This document shows positions 46,693 through 57,565 of a stretch of DNA of 64,000 nt, one piece after another; position 1 is the first letter of the stretch, and every line of letters starts with the position of its first letter. This DNA comes from Actinomadura sp. J1-007. GTDB lineage: Bacteria; Actinomycetota; Actinomycetes; Streptosporangiales; Streptosporangiaceae. The position numbers and the translations under genes are program-made. The stretch is from NCBI RefSeq assembly GCF_009793335.1, contig NZ_WING01000001.1:930001-994000 (forward strand), in the 5' to 3' direction. The notes under the pieces are model-generated. The model ran no database searches. It saw only the letters and a program-made list of their open reading frames with translations, and was not told where the DNA came from.

Positions 46693-49600
46693 TCAGGCGG
46701 GCTCGTGCTCTCGGAGGCGCTGGCTGACGACCTGCGTGACGCCGTCGCCGCGCATGCTGACGCCGTAGAGGGCGTCGGCGCCCTCCATCGTGCGCTTCTG
46801 GTGGGTGATGATGATGAGCTGGGACGACTCGCGCAGCTCCTCGAACACGTGGATGAGGCGCTGGGTGTTGGTGTCGTCCAGGGCGGCCTCCACCTCGTCC
46901 AGCACGTAGAACGGCGACGGCCGCGCCTTGAACACCGCGACGAGGAACGCGATCGCGACCAGGGACCGCTCGCCGCCCGACAGCAGCGACAGGCGCTTGA
47001 CCTTCTTGCCCGGCGGGCGGGCGGCGACCTCGACGCCGGTGGCGAGCATGTCCTCGGGCTCGGTGAGCGACAGGCTGCCCTCGCCGCCGGGGAAGAGCCG
47101 CGCGAAGATCCGTTCGAACTCGCGGGCGGTGTCGTCGTAGGCGGAGGCGAACACCTGCTGGACCCGTTCGTCGACCTCCTTGACCAGGCTGAGCAGCTCG
47201 CGCTGGGTCTTCTTGAGGTCGTCGAGCTGGGACGTCAGGAACGCGTGCCGCTCCTCCAGGGCGGCGAACTCCTCCAGCGCGAGCGGGTTGACCTTCCCGA
47301 GCTGGTTGAGCTGGCGTTCGGCTGCCTTGGCGCGCTTCTCCTGCACGGCCCGGTCGTACGGGACGGGCGCGGCGTCCTCGGCGGCCTCGGGCCCGGGGGA
47401 ACGAGCTGGTCGGGGCCGTACTCCTGGACGAGGGAGTCGACCTCCAGGCCGAACTCCTCCATGGCCCGCTCTTCGAGCTGTTCGAGGCGGAGCCGCTGCT
47501 CGGCGCGCGCGACCTCGTTGCCGTGCACGACGTTGACGAGGCGTTCGAGGGTGCTCGACAGCTCCCTGACCTGGTTGCGGACGACCTTCAGCTCCGACTC
47601 GCGCTCGGCGCGGGCGCGTTCGGCGGCCTCGCGCTGCGTCACGGCGGAGGCGAGGGACAGCTCGATCCGTTCCAGCGCGGCGCGGGCGCCCTTGAGCACC
47701 GCCGAGGCGGTCCTGGCCTGCTCCTCGCGGCGGGCGCGGCGGGCGGCGGCGCGGGAACGTTCCTCGCGTTCGCGGCGGGCGGCGCGTTCGAGGCCGTCGG
47801 CGCGGCCCTCGATGGCCTGCACCCGTTCCTCCGCGGTACGGACCGTCAGCCGCGACTCCATCTCCGCCGAGCGCAGCTCCTGGCAGCGGGCGGACAGCTC
47901 GTCGCGGGTCTCGGTGTCGTGCCCGGCGTCGTCGGCGACCTCGGCGGCCTCCTCCGACTCGGCGAGGCGCAGGGCCAGCTCCTCGGCGGCGGCGGCATCG
48001 CGTTCGAGCGACTCCCCGGCGGCGTCGAGGGCCTTGGTGAGCCGTTCGGCCTCGCCGCGCGCGGCGCGGACGTCGGCCTCCAGCCGCGCGGCGCGCTTGG
48101 CCTCCTGCGCGGCCTGCGCGTCGAACTCCCGCACGCGCCCGGCGACGCGGTCGAGGTCGCTCTGCGCCTGGTTGACGACGGCCTGGGCCTGGTTGACGGC
48201 GGACTGCGCGGCGTCGAGCGCGGACTGCGCGTCCTGCTCGCGCTCCATGCCGCCGGTGAGCGCCTCGGCGCTCTGCTCGGCGGCGGTCTCGGCCGCGGCG
48301 AGGTCCTCGGCGGCCTGGTCGAGCGTCGCGCGCATCTGGAGCAGGCTCTGAGCGCCGCCCGCGCCGCCGCCCTGGGCCCAGTGCGCGCCGACCAGCTCGC
48401 CGTCGCGCGTGACGGCCCTCAGGGACGGCTCGCGGCGGACGAGCCGGGCGGCCTCGGCCACGTCCGCGACGACGGCGACGCCGTTCAGCAGGTGCTCCAG
48501 CGCGGGCCGTACGGAGTCGGGAACGGTCACGGCGTCGATCGCGTAGTCGATCCCGTCCACGCGCGGCGGAGGAGAGGACGGGCCGCCGCCCACGACCAGG
48601 CCCGCGCGTCCGGCGTCGCGTGCGCGCAGCAGGGCGAGGGCGGCCTCGGCGGTGTCGAGCGATCCGACCGCGATGCCCTCGCCCGCGTTGCCGAGGGCCG
48701 CCGCGACGGCCGCCTCGTAGCCGGGCCGGACGGTCAGCAGCGACGCGACCGTGCCGAGCACGCCGTCGAGCGAGCCGTCGGCCCCGGCCGCGAGGAGCGC
48801 CTCGCCGCCGTCGGCCGCGCTCGCGAGCGTCATGTTGAGCGCCTCGATGCGGGCTTGGAGCGCGGCGACGCGCTTCTGCGCGGCGGCGTCGGCGGAACGG
48901 GCCGCCGCGACGGCCGCGCGCGCGTCCTTCAGCTCCTGCCTGGGGCCGTCGACCGCGGCGCGCGCCTCCTCGGCGGCGTCCTTGGCGGTGGCGAGGGCCT
49001 CCTGGGCGGCGCGGTGCTCGGCGGCGAGCTCGGGGTCCTCGACGACCTCGGCCTCGAACGCCTCGAACTCCTCCCGCGCGGCCTCGGCCCGCCGCTCGGC
49101 CTCGGCGCGGGCCTCGCCGAGGCGCCCGATCTCCGACTGGCCGGCCTGGACCTTGCTGCGCAGCGCCTCCACGCGCCCGCGCAGGCGCGCCAGCTCCTCG
49201 CGGCGGTCGGCGGCGGCGCGGGCGGCGGCCCGCAGCCGGTGCTCCTCGCCCGCGAGGGCCTCCTCGGCCCCGGTCCGCTCCTCGACGGCGCGGGCCAGCC
49301 CGTCCTGGGCCTCCTCCAGCGCGGCGCGGAGCATCTCTTCTTGCTCGCGGACGGCGACGGCCTCGCGCTCCATGTCCTCGGGGTCGCGGCCGCGCCGTTC
49401 GTCGTCGCGGGCCTCGGCGGCGTTGCGGTGCCGTTCGGCGGCGAGGTCGGCGACGCCGCGCAGGCGCTCCTTGAGCGCCGACAGCTTGAACCAGGTGTCC
49501 TGGACGCGCGCGAGCTTGGGCGCCTCCTCGGCCTCGGCCGCCTCCAGCACCGCCTCGCGCTCCTGGCCTTCGGCGAGGGCCCGCTCGGTCTCGACGCGGC

Positions 49601-50360
49601 GTTCGAGGATCGCCGCCTCGTCGGCGGCCTCCTGCGCGAGCCGGGTCCGCAACGTGACCAGGTCGTCGGCCAGCAGCCGGATGCGCGCGTCGCGCAGGTC
49701 GGCCTGGATGACGGCGGCGCGGCGGGCGATCTCGGCCTGCCTGCCGAGCGGCTTGAGCTGGCGGCGCAGCTCGCCGGTGAGGTCCTGGACGCGGGTCAGG
49801 TTGCCCTGCATGGCGTCCAGCTTGCGCAGCGCCTTCTCCTTGCGCTTGCGGTGCTTGAGGACGCCCGCGGCCTCCTCGATCACGGCGCGGCGGCCCTCGG
49901 GCCCCGAGTGCAGGACGCGGTCGAGCTGGCCCTGCCCGATGATCACGTGCATCTCGCGGCCGATGCCGGAGTCCGACAGCAGCTCCTGGATGTCGAGCAG
50001 GCGGCACGGGTCGCCGTTGATCGCGTACTCGCTCTGCCCCGACCGGAACATCAGCCGGCTGATCTTCACCTCGGTGTAGTCGATCGGGAGCGCGCCGTCG
50101 GCGTTGTCGATGGTGAGCACGACCTCGGCGCGGCCGAGCGGCGCCCGGCTGGCCGTGCCGGCGAAGATGACGTCCTCCATCTTGCCGCCGCGCAGGGACT
50201 TGGCGCCCTGCTCGCCCATCACCCAGGCGAGCGCGTCGACGACGTTGGACTTGCCCGACCCGTTCGGCCCGACGACCGCGGTGATCCCGGGCTCGAACCT
50301 GAGGGTGGTGGAGGACGCGAAGGACTTGAAGCCGCGCAGCGTCAGGTTCTTCAGGTACAC
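46693..50360 (-). CDS. smc: Chromosome segregation protein SMC (frameshifted as sequenced)
   Basis: GTG at 50360 has GGAGGAGGA about 9 bases upstream. The N-terminal head reads '[19 protein letters not shown]' with Walker A G31-P-N-G-S-G-K-S38. Long coiled coils flank a hinge (about residues 515-650). At the GGGGG run 47395-47399 (plus strand) the frame breaks after '[10 protein letters not shown]'. One extra G/C restores '...[17 protein letters not shown]...' and the second coil and C-terminal head ('[21 protein letters not shown]' signature, Walker B '[13 protein letters not shown]') follow. The total is about 1222 residues, normal for SMC. It compacts and separates chromosomes with ScpA/ScpB. 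Confidence 0.92.
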
Positions 50361-50998
50361 GCGCTCGCTGTCCTCCTCCGGGATGGCGCGGGGAGACGGC
50401 CTCCCGGCCCTCCCCGAACGTCTCGTCCGATCGGGCCCTCCGGCCTCCTCCGGGAAGGGCGGCGCCCCGTTCCCGCACCGGCTCGGGCCCCGGGAACCCG
50501 ACGAACGATACCCGCAGGGACCGTCGGTTCCCGGCAACCGCGCCCGTATCTCCGCTCAGCGGTCAGCGCCGGGGCGCCGGACATGCGTTCGGGTACGGCA
50601 GCGGGCCCCGCGCGCCGGAGCGCTGAGGGGCTGGTGCGAACGGTCGCGAGCGCGGCGCTCCGTCGTCCCGTGACGGCCGGACGCGGATCGCCGCAACGGC
50701 CTGACGTGCACGGAACGAGGCGCGCGGGCCTGACGTGCGCGGAAACAAGGTGCGCGGCGTACGCCGGGGGTCCGTCCCGCGGTCGCGAGGCGCAGGGGCC
50801 GGGCGAGCGGTGGGACGGTGGGACGGCAGGACGCCGGGTACGCCGCTAAGCGGGTACGGCAGGACCGCGGGTACGCCGCGACGCGGCGCGGCCCGGACGG
50901 CGGGCCGCGCTCGCCTGATCACCGCGGATGCGGGCAAACAGAAGGGACGCCATCCATGCGGCGTCCCTGTGTTCCATTTCGGAAAGGCACCGGACCGA
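50361..50998. other. Gene-free gap upstream of smc
   Basis: About 640 bp of GC-rich DNA. Short words such as GGGTACGCCGC and CGGCAGGACCGCGGGTACG recur near 50825-50880. I see no frame with support. Confidence 0.4.
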
Positions 50999-51196
50999 TC
51001 AGGTCAGGGCCGGTTCACGTTCCTTCACTGCGAGCGACATCACGTCGTCGTCCGGTGCCGTCGCGAGCGCGTCGTTCTCTGCCTGAAGCCGTACGAGCTC
51101 GGCTTCCAGATCACGTACGCGCTGCTGAAGGCGCCGCATCTCCGCGACCATCCGGGGGTCGGGACCGCCGACGTGGCCGAGTAGAGCCTTCGCCAT
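50999..51196 (-). CDS. Small conserved coiled-coil protein (65 residues)
   Basis: ATG at 51196 follows GGAGGA (51209-51214, minus strand). The product starts MAKALLGHVGGPDPRMVAEM and continues with a charged heptad helix ('RRLQQRVRDLEAELVRLQAE', about 21-45) and a short acidic tail. I recall very similar short proteins in many actinomycetes; no function is known to me. The strong start site and this helix make it a real gene. It is monocistronic between acyP and smc, with a 180-bp leader region upstream. Confidence 0.72.
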   Translation of the reverse strand: MAKALLGHVGGPDPRMVAEMRRLQQRVRDLEAELVRLQAENDALATAPDDDVMSLAVKEREPALT

Positions 51197-51375
51197 GACT
51201 AAGGGTCCTCCACGCTGAGTAACCAGCAGGGATCGCGCACGAAGAGCAACAAATCGTCGGTGCGCGTATCATCTAGAGTCGCACCGGCCGGTGTCTCGGT
51301 CAAGACGCACATCACAGGCCGGTAACAACCTGTCGTCACTAGTTTAGCAGGTACGAACCGGAATGCCCTACCCGA

Positions 51376-51657
51376 TCACCGTTCCAGGAAACCGGAGGCT
51401 TCGCCGCGCGGTTCGCTCCAGCGTTCGGCGACCCCGGAGACCCTTCCCGGGGTGCCCGGGCCGCGCAGCAGCTCCAGGAGGCGCTCGCACGCCGCGCGCG
51501 GCCCCTCCGCGACGACCTCGACCCGTCCGTCGCGCAGGTTGGTGGCGCTGCCGGTGAGGCCGAGTTCGAGCGCGCGCGCCCGGACCCACCAGCGGAACCC
51601 CACCCCCTGCACCCGGCCGCGGGCCCAGGCGGTCAACCGTACAGTCTCCGAGTCCAT
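51376..51657 (-). CDS. acyP: Acylphosphatase
   Basis: ATG at 51657 gives 93 residues. The phosphate loop '[19 protein letters not shown]' holds the catalytic Arg, and '[17 protein letters not shown]' holds the catalytic Asn, both diagnostic. It hydrolyses small acyl phosphates in the cytoplasm. It lies 71 bp after mutM, on the same strand; this mutM-acyP-smc order is common in actinomycetes. Confidence 0.94.
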   Translation of the reverse strand: MDSETVRLTAWARGRVQGVGFRWWVRARALELGLTGSATNLRDGRVEVVAEGPRAACERLLELLRGPGTPGRVSGVAERWSEPRGEASGFLER

Positions 51658-51728
51658 CTCGCGTCCCGTTCCAGCTCGTTCCCCGACCACATCATGCCTG
51701 GTCACGCCCCCGTCCACACGTACGGCGG

Positions 51729-52622
51729 TCAATAGCGCGCCCGGCGGGGGCGCGGCTGGCAGACCGGGCAGCTGTAGGACGAGCGGTTCATGAACTCGTC
51801 GCGCCGGATCGGCGTCCCGCAGCGGCGGCACGGCTCGTCGCGGCGGCCGTAGACGTCCAGCGAGCGGTCGAAGTAGCCGCTCTCCCCGTTGACGTTGACG
51901 TACAAGCTGTCGAACGAGGTGCCGCCGACCTCGAGCGCGGCCGTCATGACGTCGCGTGCGCCCGCGAGCACCCGGCCGGCCTCGGCGCGGGTGAGCGTCT
52001 CGGTGGGCCGCGCCCAGTGCAGCTTGGCGCGCCACAGCGCCTCGTCGGCGTAGATGTTGCCCACGCCGCTGATCAGCGTCTGGTCGAGCAGCGCGCGCTT
52101 GATCCCCGTGCGCCTGCGGCGCAGCGCCTTGGCGAACGCGTCCTCGTCGAACGCGTCCTCCAGCGGGTCGGCGCCGATGTGCGCGACCGGCGCGGGGACG
52201 AGCCCGTGGCCGGGCGCGTGCGCGTCGGGCACGAGGTCGGTCGCCATCAGGTGCCCGAACGTCCGCTGGTCGACGAACCTCAGGTCGTGCCCGCCGTCGG
52301 TGAACGTGAGCCGCACCCGCAGGTGCTTCTCCCGCTCCCGGTCGGGTTCGCCGACGAGGAGCTGCCCGCTCATCCCGAGATGCGCGAGCAGCGCCTCGGA
52401 GGCGGCGTCGGGCTCGTCGGCGAGGGGCAGCCACAGGTATTTGCCGCGGCGGCGCGGGGCGGTGACGGTACGGCCCGTGAGGCGTCCGGCGAAGTCGTCC
52501 GGTCCGGCGGCGTGCCGGCGGACGGCGCGCGGGTGCAGCACCTCGACCGCCGCGATGGTCCGGCCGGTCACCCAGCGGTCGAGGCCGCGCCGGACGACCT
52601 CGACCTCGGGGAGCTCAGGCAC
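51729..52622 (-). CDS. mutM: Formamidopyrimidine-DNA glycosylase (Fpg/MutM)
   Basis: The 297-residue enzyme begins at GTG 52622 with the essential PELPE (the Pro after the start Met is the catalytic nucleophile). It carries '[10 protein letters not shown]', the helix-two-turn-helix '[21 protein letters not shown]', and a zinc finger at the C-terminus (CRRC...CPVC). It removes oxidised purines such as 8-oxoguanine and nicks the strand. The start lies inside the last codons of rnc (8-bp overlap), indicating coupling. Confidence 0.96.
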   Translation of the reverse strand: MPELPEVEVVRRGLDRWVTGRTIAAVEVLHPRAVRRHAAGPDDFAGRLTGRTVTAPRRRGKYLWLPLADEPDAASEALLAHLGMSGQLLVGEPDREREKHLRVRLTFTDGGHDLRFVDQRTFGHLMATDLVPDAHAPGHGLVPAPVAHIGADPLEDAFDEDAFAKALRRRRTGIKRALLDQTLISGVGNIYADEALWRAKLHWARPTETLTRAEAGRVLAGARDVMTAALEVGGTSFDSLYVNVNGESGYFDRSLDVYGRRDEPCRRCGTPIRRDEFMNRSSYSCPVCQPRPRRARY

Positions 52623-53460
52623 CGGCCAGCCCGGCGGAGCGGCTGCCGTCGCCGTTGGCCCCGCCCGCGCCCTCGCCGTCCCCGCCCGCCGCGGTGCCGC
52701 CGTGCGCGCCGGGCTCGGCGTCGACGGCGGCGCCGGTCTTGGCGTCGCGGCGGACGACGATCTCGCGGATGGCGTTCCAGGCGGCCTCGGCGGCGTGCTG
52801 CTCGGCCTCCTTCTTGCTGCGTCCCTCGCCCGCCCCGTAGGTGGAGCCGCCGACCCGTACCGACGCGCGGAACGTCTTCTGGTGGTCGGGGCCGCTCTCG
52901 GTGACGTGGTACTCGGGGACGCCGAGCTCCTCGACGGCCGTCAGCTCCTGGAGCGAGGTCTTCCAGTCCAGGCCCGCGCCGAGCCCCGCCGAACGGGCGA
53001 TCAGCGCGTCGAACAGCCGGTGCACGAGCGCGGACGCCTCGTCCAGGCCGCGGTCGAGGTAGACGGCGCCGATCAGCGCCTCCAGGGTGTCGGCGAGGAT
53101 CGACGCCTTGTCGCGCCCGCCGGTGCCCTCCTCGCCGCGTCCGAGCCGGATGTGGGCGCCGACGCCGAGGGAGCGGGCGACGCCCGCGAGCGCGCGCATG
53201 TTGACGACGGCGGCGCGGAGCTTGGCGAGCTGCCCCTCGGGCAGGTCGGGGTGCCCCCGGAACAGGGTGTCGGTGACGACGAGCCCGAGCACCGAGTCGC
53301 CCAGGAACTCCAGGCGCTCGTTGGTGGGCAGGCCGCCGTTCTCGTACGCGTACGAACGGTGCGTCAGCGCGCGTTCGAGCAGGTCACCGGTCACCTCCAC
53401 GCCGAGCGCGCGGGAAAGCTCCGCGCGGTCCGGCGCCGGACCGGGCTTCTTGCCGCTCAC
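52615..53460 (-). CDS. rnc: Ribonuclease III
   Basis: GTG at 53460, 281 residues. The catalytic domain has the signature '[17 protein letters not shown]' and '[13 protein letters not shown]', with the acidic residues that bind Mg. A double-strand RNA-binding domain follows (about 160-235: 'DWKTSLQEL', '[21 protein letters not shown]'). A Gly/Ala/Asp-rich tail of about 45 residues extends past the usual end. It cuts structured rRNA and mRNA. The gap of 322 bp upstream to rpmF holds a strong hairpin but no gene. Confidence 0.95.
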   Translation of the reverse strand: MSGKKPGPAPDRAELSRALGVEVTGDLLERALTHRSYAYENGGLPTNERLEFLGDSVLGLVVTDTLFRGHPDLPEGQLAKLRAAVVNMRALAGVARSLGVGAHIRLGRGEEGTGGRDKASILADTLEALIGAVYLDRGLDEASALVHRLFDALIARSAGLGAGLDWKTSLQELTAVEELGVPEYHVTESGPDHQKTFRASVRVGGSTYGAGEGRSKKEAEQHAAEAAWNAIREIVVRRDAKTGAAVDAEPGAHGGTAAGGDGEGAGGANGDGSRSAGLAGA

Positions 53461-53524
53461 AGGCCCTCCTCACAGGCCGGGCGCCGCGGGGTCGCGGACG
53501 CCGTCAGTGCCGTTCCCGGAGCCG

Positions 53525-53545
53525 CGGCCCCGGGGTCCGGGGCCG
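53525..53545 (-). terminator. Very stable hairpin between rpmF and rnc
   Basis: CGGCCCCGG (53525-53533) pairs fully with CCGGGGCCG (53537-53545) over a 3-base loop, in the 322-bp gap; probably a terminator or processing site. No U-tract. Confidence 0.45.
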
Positions 53546-53782
53546 GTCCGCGGGGAGCGGCATGGCGCGTGGGCGGTGCCGACGCGACTCACGGCGGGAG
53601 GAGAGGTCCGCGAAGACGAGGTGCGCGCCGGTCGGTCAATCCCGGCGTGCACCACGGCTCCGGGCTCCGGTCCTCGGCCGGTCACCACGCCGGCGTCGCG
53701 CGCCGGGGTGGTCGTTGCCCGGGCATCCGGAAGGGCGGGCCGCGACGTGCTCGCGGATCCGCCCCCCGGGATGCTTCAGAAC

Positions 53783-53962
53783 TCAGGCCGACGGGGCGAT
53801 GACCTGCCGCCGGTCGTAGGTGCCGCAGGTCGCGCACGCGGTGTGCGGCAGCTTCTTGTCGCGGCACGTCGGGCACTCGACCAGGGTCGGCGCGGCGGTC
53901 TTCCACTGCGCACGACGGTGCCGCGTGTTGCTGCGCGACTTCTTCCGCTTCGGGACGGCCAC
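53783..53962 (-). CDS. rpmF: 50S ribosomal protein L32
   Basis: GTG at 53962 has its own ribosome site AGGAGGG about 6 bases upstream; 59 residues. The protein reads VAVPKRKKSRSNTRHRRAQW and has a zinc-ribbon pattern CPTC...CATC, the zinc-binding form of L32. It follows the yceD gene as in most bacteria. As sequenced, the yceD frame runs into rpmF without a stop; see yceD. Confidence 0.95.
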   Translation of the reverse strand: MAVPKRKKSRSNTRHRRAQWKTAAPTLVECPTCRDKKLPHTACATCGTYDRRQVIAPSA

Positions 53963-53963
53963 G

Positions 53964-54634
53964 TCAGCCCTCCTGCTTTCCTTCTCGTGGGTCGGTTGAG
54001 CCGCGGGGGGAGGACCCCCCGCTCCCCCGGTGGGGGAGGCCGACGACGTCGTCCCGTTCGGTGCGGGGTCGTCGTCGACGGCCAGGTCGTGCAGCGCCGC
54101 CCACCGGGGGTCGGCGACGTCGTGGTGGTGCCCGGGGCCGGCGTCGGCCAGCCGGGCGCCGCAGTCCGGGCACAGGCCCGGGCAGTCGTCCCGGCACAGC
54201 GGCGACAGCGGCAGCGCGAGCACCACCGCGTCCCGCAGGACGGGTTCGAGGTCGATCAGGTCGCCTTCGAGGCGCAGCTCGTCGTCGCCCGCGTTGCCGC
54301 CCGAGCGGGTGTCAGGATAGACGAACAGCTCCTGGAAGTCGGCCTCGAACGTCGAGTCGATCGGGTCGAGGCAGCGCGAGCACTCCCCTTCGAGGGGAAC
54401 GGACGCGGTGCCCGTGACGAGCACGCCCTCCAGGACCGCTTCGAACCGCAGCCGCAGCTCGATCGTGGCGCCTTCGGGCACGCCCACCATCTCGAGGCCG
54501 AAATCCTCCGGGGCCGGCACGTCGAGGAGCTCTTCACGCGAGGACCCCGGCTGCCTGCCCAGGGCTCTGGTGTCGAGCACCAGCGGGGCGTGGGGATCGA
54601 GGCGAGTCAGTGGACTCCTGCTTTCGTGAGGCAT
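53964..54634 (-). CDS. YceD/DUF177 family protein (reading frame probably broken near its end)
   Basis: ATG at 54634. The protein has the DUF177 core: 'VPLEGECSRCLDPIDSTFEADFQELF' and the Cys motif 'LPLSPLCRDDCPGLCPDCGARLAD'. YceD is a widely conserved partner of rpmF linked to 23S rRNA metabolism. As sequenced its frame has no stop before rpmF and would fuse to L32 (stop at 53783). In the next frame, '...STDPREGKQEG' ends at 53964, just before the rpmF start. One missing base in the G/C runs at 54000-54046 would give this normal layout, so I place the end at 53964. A true fusion cannot be fully excluded. Confidence 0.8.
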
Positions 54635-54788
54635 GGCGAATGACGGCCGTCGTTCCGGCCGGTGTCCCAGAGTACCGAACACACGCGCGTGCCCCAACTC
54701 GGAGGCCCGCCCGCCGCCCGCTCCCCTGGGCGGCCCCGCCGGGCCGCCCCGCGGGCCCGGCGGCCGAGGTCAGGACGCCGCGGCGGGG

Positions 54789-55271
54789 TCAGCCGGGCTG
54801 CTGGAGCCGCGCGGCGAGGCGCTCGTGCACGGTCTCGGGGATCAGCCCGGACACGTCGCCGCCGTACTTGACGATCTCCTTCATGAGGCTGGAGGAGAGG
54901 TAGGAGTAGAGCGGGTTGGTGGACATGAACATGGTCTCCACGCCCGCCATCCGGTGGTTCATCTGGGCCATCTGGAGCTCGTACTCGTAGTCGCTGACCG
55001 CGCGCAGGCCCTTGACGATGACCGGGATGTCGTTCTGGCGGCAGAAGTCCACCAGCAGGCCGTGCCACTTGTCGATCTTGACGTTGCCGTACTCCTTGGT
55101 CACCTCGCCGAGCATGTCGATCCGCTCCTCGATGGTGAACAGGCCCTTCTTGGTCTTGTTGATCAGCACCGCGACGACCACCTCGTCGAAGAGGCGGGAG
55201 GCCCGGCTGATGATGTCGAGGTGGCCGTTGGTGACGGGGTCGAAAGAGCCGGGACAAACGACACGGCGCAC
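54789..55271 (-). CDS. coaD: Phosphopantetheine adenylyltransferase
   Basis: GTG at 55271, 160 residues, full length. The nucleotidyltransferase motif 'CPGSFDPVTNGHLDIISRAS' holds the (T/H)xGH ATP-binding site, and 'LYSYLSSSLMKEIVKYGGDVSGL' holds the SSSLxKE motif of CoaD. It makes dephospho-CoA from 4'-phosphopantetheine and ATP. It lies upstream of yceD-rpmF-rnc on the same strand. Confidence 0.96.
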   Translation of the reverse strand: MRRVVCPGSFDPVTNGHLDIISRASRLFDEVVVAVLINKTKKGLFTIEERIDMLGEVTKEYGNVKIDKWHGLLVDFCRQNDIPVIVKGLRAVSDYEYELQMAQMNHRMAGVETMFMSTNPLYSYLSSSLMKEIVKYGGDVSGLIPETVHERLAARLQQPG

Positions 55272-55440
55272 GAGGTCACTCCATCCTTGCGACTGGCCTT
55301 CCGTGCAGGTCGGGGCCTGCGGCGCGACCGTACCAAACCGCCGCGAGCCCGCCTTCCACCGGGCTCGCCGCCGCGGGACGCCGCTCGCTCCGCCGCACGC
55401 CGGCCCGCGTTCCCTTGCCGGGCGGGCGCGGAGGGGGCGG

Positions 55441-56892
55441 TCAGCCGCGGAGGGCTTCGAGGATGTCGGCCGCGACGGGGCCGGACTTGATGCCGTACCC
55501 GTCGGACTCGGTCATGACGGCGACGGCGTAGCGGGCGTCGCTCTTCGGCCCGAAGCCGATGAACCAGCGGTCGTTGTAGGAGGCGCCCTCGATGTCGGCG
55601 GTGCCGGTCTTGCCGCCGACGATCGGGCCGCCGCGCAGCGACTTGCCCGTCCCGCTGCGCACGACCTCCTGCATCATGTCGCGGAGCTGGCCCGCCTGGT
55701 CGGAGTCCAGGGCCCGCCCGAGGCGGCGCCCGTTGGCCTTCTCGACGAGCGAGCCGTCCGAGCCGCGGATCCGGTCGACGAGGTAGGGGCGCATGACCTC
55801 GCCGTCGTCGACGGCCGCCGCGGCGACCATGGCCATCTGCAACGGGGTCGCGACGGTGCTGCCCTGGCCGATGGAGCCGAGCGCGCTGAGCGCCGGGGAC
55901 CCGGTCTTCGGGAACGAGCTGGGCGCGCTCGTCATGCCCTTCTCGATCTGGATCGGGTCGTAGAAGCCGAAGCGGGCGGCCTGCCGGGCGACCGCGTCGT
56001 TGCCCGGACGCACCGCGCCCATGATGGCGAACGTGGTGTTGCAGGACTGGGCGTACGCGTCCTTGAGCGGGATCGCGGGCAGGTCGCACTGGCCGCCGAT
56101 GTCGCCCGCGTCGTTGTTGATCGCCTGGCCGGCGCCCGCCGGGCGGTAGCTGCGCCCGGCCCGGACCCGGCTGCCCTCGGTCGTCCCGGCGGCGAGCGCG
56201 GCGGACGCGACCACGGTCTTGAACGTGGAGCCCGGCGGGAACACCTCGCCGGCCGCCTTGTTGAGCAGCGGCTTGCCCTGCTGCTCGTTGAGCCGGTCGA
56301 ACACGCGCTGCGCCTGCTTGGCGTCCGGGACGGCCACGTCGTTGGCGTCGTACGAGGGCGTGGACGCCATCACCTTGATCGCGCCGGTGCGGGCGTCCAG
56401 CACGACGGCGGCGGCGCGGCGCGCGCCGGTCGCTTGGAGCGCCTGGTAGGCGGCGCGCTGGGCGTCGGGGTCGATCGTGGTCTCGACGGTGCCGCCGGGC
56501 AGCTTCTTGCCGATGATCTTGTTGATGATGTCGGTGGTGGCGAGGCGGGGGTCGGTGCCGTCGAGGACGTGGTTCTCGGCGTTCTCCAGGCCGGTCTGGG
56601 AGAAGCGGGAGAAGTAGCCGGTGACCGGGGAGAAGATCTGGCTCTGCTTGTAGCGGCGCTGGAAGCGCTTGCCCGCGACGGGCACCGACCAGGCGATCCG
56701 CTCGCCGCCGGCGACGATGGGCCCGCGCTCGATCTTGTCGCGGTCCTGGAACTGGCGCGCGTTCAGCCGGTCGTCGCGCAGGCCCTGGGCGGCGAAGCCC
56801 TGGACGTAGGTGACGTTGGCCATGAGCGCGACGCTCATCACCAGCATCACGATCCACGTGCGGCCCACGGCCTTGTCGATACCGGGCCTCAT
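55441..56892 (-). CDS. Class B penicillin-binding protein (PbpA-like transpeptidase)
   Basis: ATG at 56892 (MRPGIDKAVGRTWIV) is chosen over an upstream GTG at 56928 because it gives the standard short cytoplasmic tail and membrane helix (about 12-28). The 483-residue protein has a small dimerisation-type domain and then the transpeptidase: S222-T-F-K225 ('PPGSTFKTV'), S283-C-N285 and K428-T-G430 ('VGGKTGTAD'). It cross-links peptidoglycan outside the membrane. PbpA usually sits beside rodA and the pknB region near the origin; this isolated copy between coaD and rsmD is an extra member. Confidence 0.9.
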   Translation of the reverse strand: MRPGIDKAVGRTWIVMLVMSVALMANVTYVQGFAAQGLRDDRLNARQFQDRDKIERGPIVAGGERIAWSVPVAGKRFQRRYKQSQIFSPVTGYFSRFSQTGLENAENHVLDGTDPRLATTDIINKIIGKKLPGGTVETTIDPDAQRAAYQALQATGARRAAAVVLDARTGAIKVMASTPSYDANDVAVPDAKQAQRVFDRLNEQQGKPLLNKAAGEVFPPGSTFKTVVASAALAAGTTEGSRVRAGRSYRPAGAGQAINNDAGDIGGQCDLPAIPLKDAYAQSCNTTFAIMGAVRPGNDAVARQAARFGFYDPIQIEKGMTSAPSSFPKTGSPALSALGSIGQGSTVATPLQMAMVAAAAVDDGEVMRPYLVDRIRGSDGSLVEKANGRRLGRALDSDQAGQLRDMMQEVVRSGTGKSLRGGPIVGGKTGTADIEGASYNDRWFIGFGPKSDARYAVAVMTESDGYGIKSGPVAADILEALRG

Positions 56893-57004
56893 GAGCGAGC
56901 CCCACCCTCCGAAGTCAGCCGACCACACATGGTAGCCGTACGGTGGAGGGTCGCGATCATGGGCCCGCCGTCCTTCTCCTCCGGATCGGCTACCTGGTCT
57001 CGCT

Positions 57005-57565
57005 CTACCCCGCGCGCCCGTACCAGAACACGGCCTCGCCGTAGCGGCGGTCGCGTTCGGCGGTGTAGCCCTCCGGCCAGTCCAACGGACGGCCGCGCAC
57101 GGAGCGTTCCACGACGACCAGCGCGTCCGGCGCCGTCCAGCCGTTGTCGCGCAGCGCCTCCAGGAGGCCGGTGACCGCCTCGTCCTCCAGCGCGTACGGG
57201 GGGTCGGCGAAGACGAGGTCGTACGGTTCGCCCGGCGGGCGGCGCACGGCCCGTTCCACCCGGTCGGCGAGGGGGACGGCGCCGGGCAGGCCGAGCGACG
57301 CGGCGTTCTCGCGGACCACCCTGGCCGCGCGCGGATGCGACTCGACCAGCAGCGCGTGCGCCGCGCCCCGCGACAGCGCCTCCAGCCCGACCGCCCCCGA
57401 CCCGGCGTACAGGTCGGCGACCCGGAGCCCGTCGAGCGGGCCGAGCAGCGCCAGCACCGTCGAGAACAGGCCCTCCCTCGCGCGGTCGCTGGTCGGCCTG
57501 GTGTCCCTTCCCGGCGGTACGGCCAGGCGCCGCCCGCCCGCGCTTCCCGCGATCACCCTGGTCAT
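57005..57565 (-). CDS. rsmD: 16S rRNA (guanine-966-N2)-methyltransferase RsmD
   Basis: ATG at 57565, 186 residues. Recognised by 'TRVIAGSAGGRRLAVPPG', the SAM motif 'VADLYAGSGAVGLEALSRGA' and the catalytic 'DLVFADPPYALEDEAV' (DPPY type N6/N2 methyltransferase). It methylates G966 of 16S rRNA in the assembling 30S. It lies downstream of recG on the same strand, a common actinobacterial neighbourhood, though the HEAT-repeat gene stands between. Confidence 0.93.
   Translation of the reverse strand: MTRVIAGSAGGRRLAVPPGRDTRPTSDRAREGLFSTVLALLGPLDGLRVADLYAGSGAVGLEALSRGAAHALLVESHPRAARVVRENAASLGLPGAVPLADRVERAVRRPPGEPYDLVFADPPYALEDEAVTGLLEALRDNGWTAPDALVVVERSVRGRPLDWPEGYTAERDRRYGEAVFWYGRAG

Noticed and set aside
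45484..50849. Very long open frames opposite ftsY and smc
   Set aside because: They are antisense shadows of two well-supported genes, rich in Arg/Ala/Ser or Gly/Leu/Arg as expected from high-GC complement strands, with no ribosome sites or family motifs.
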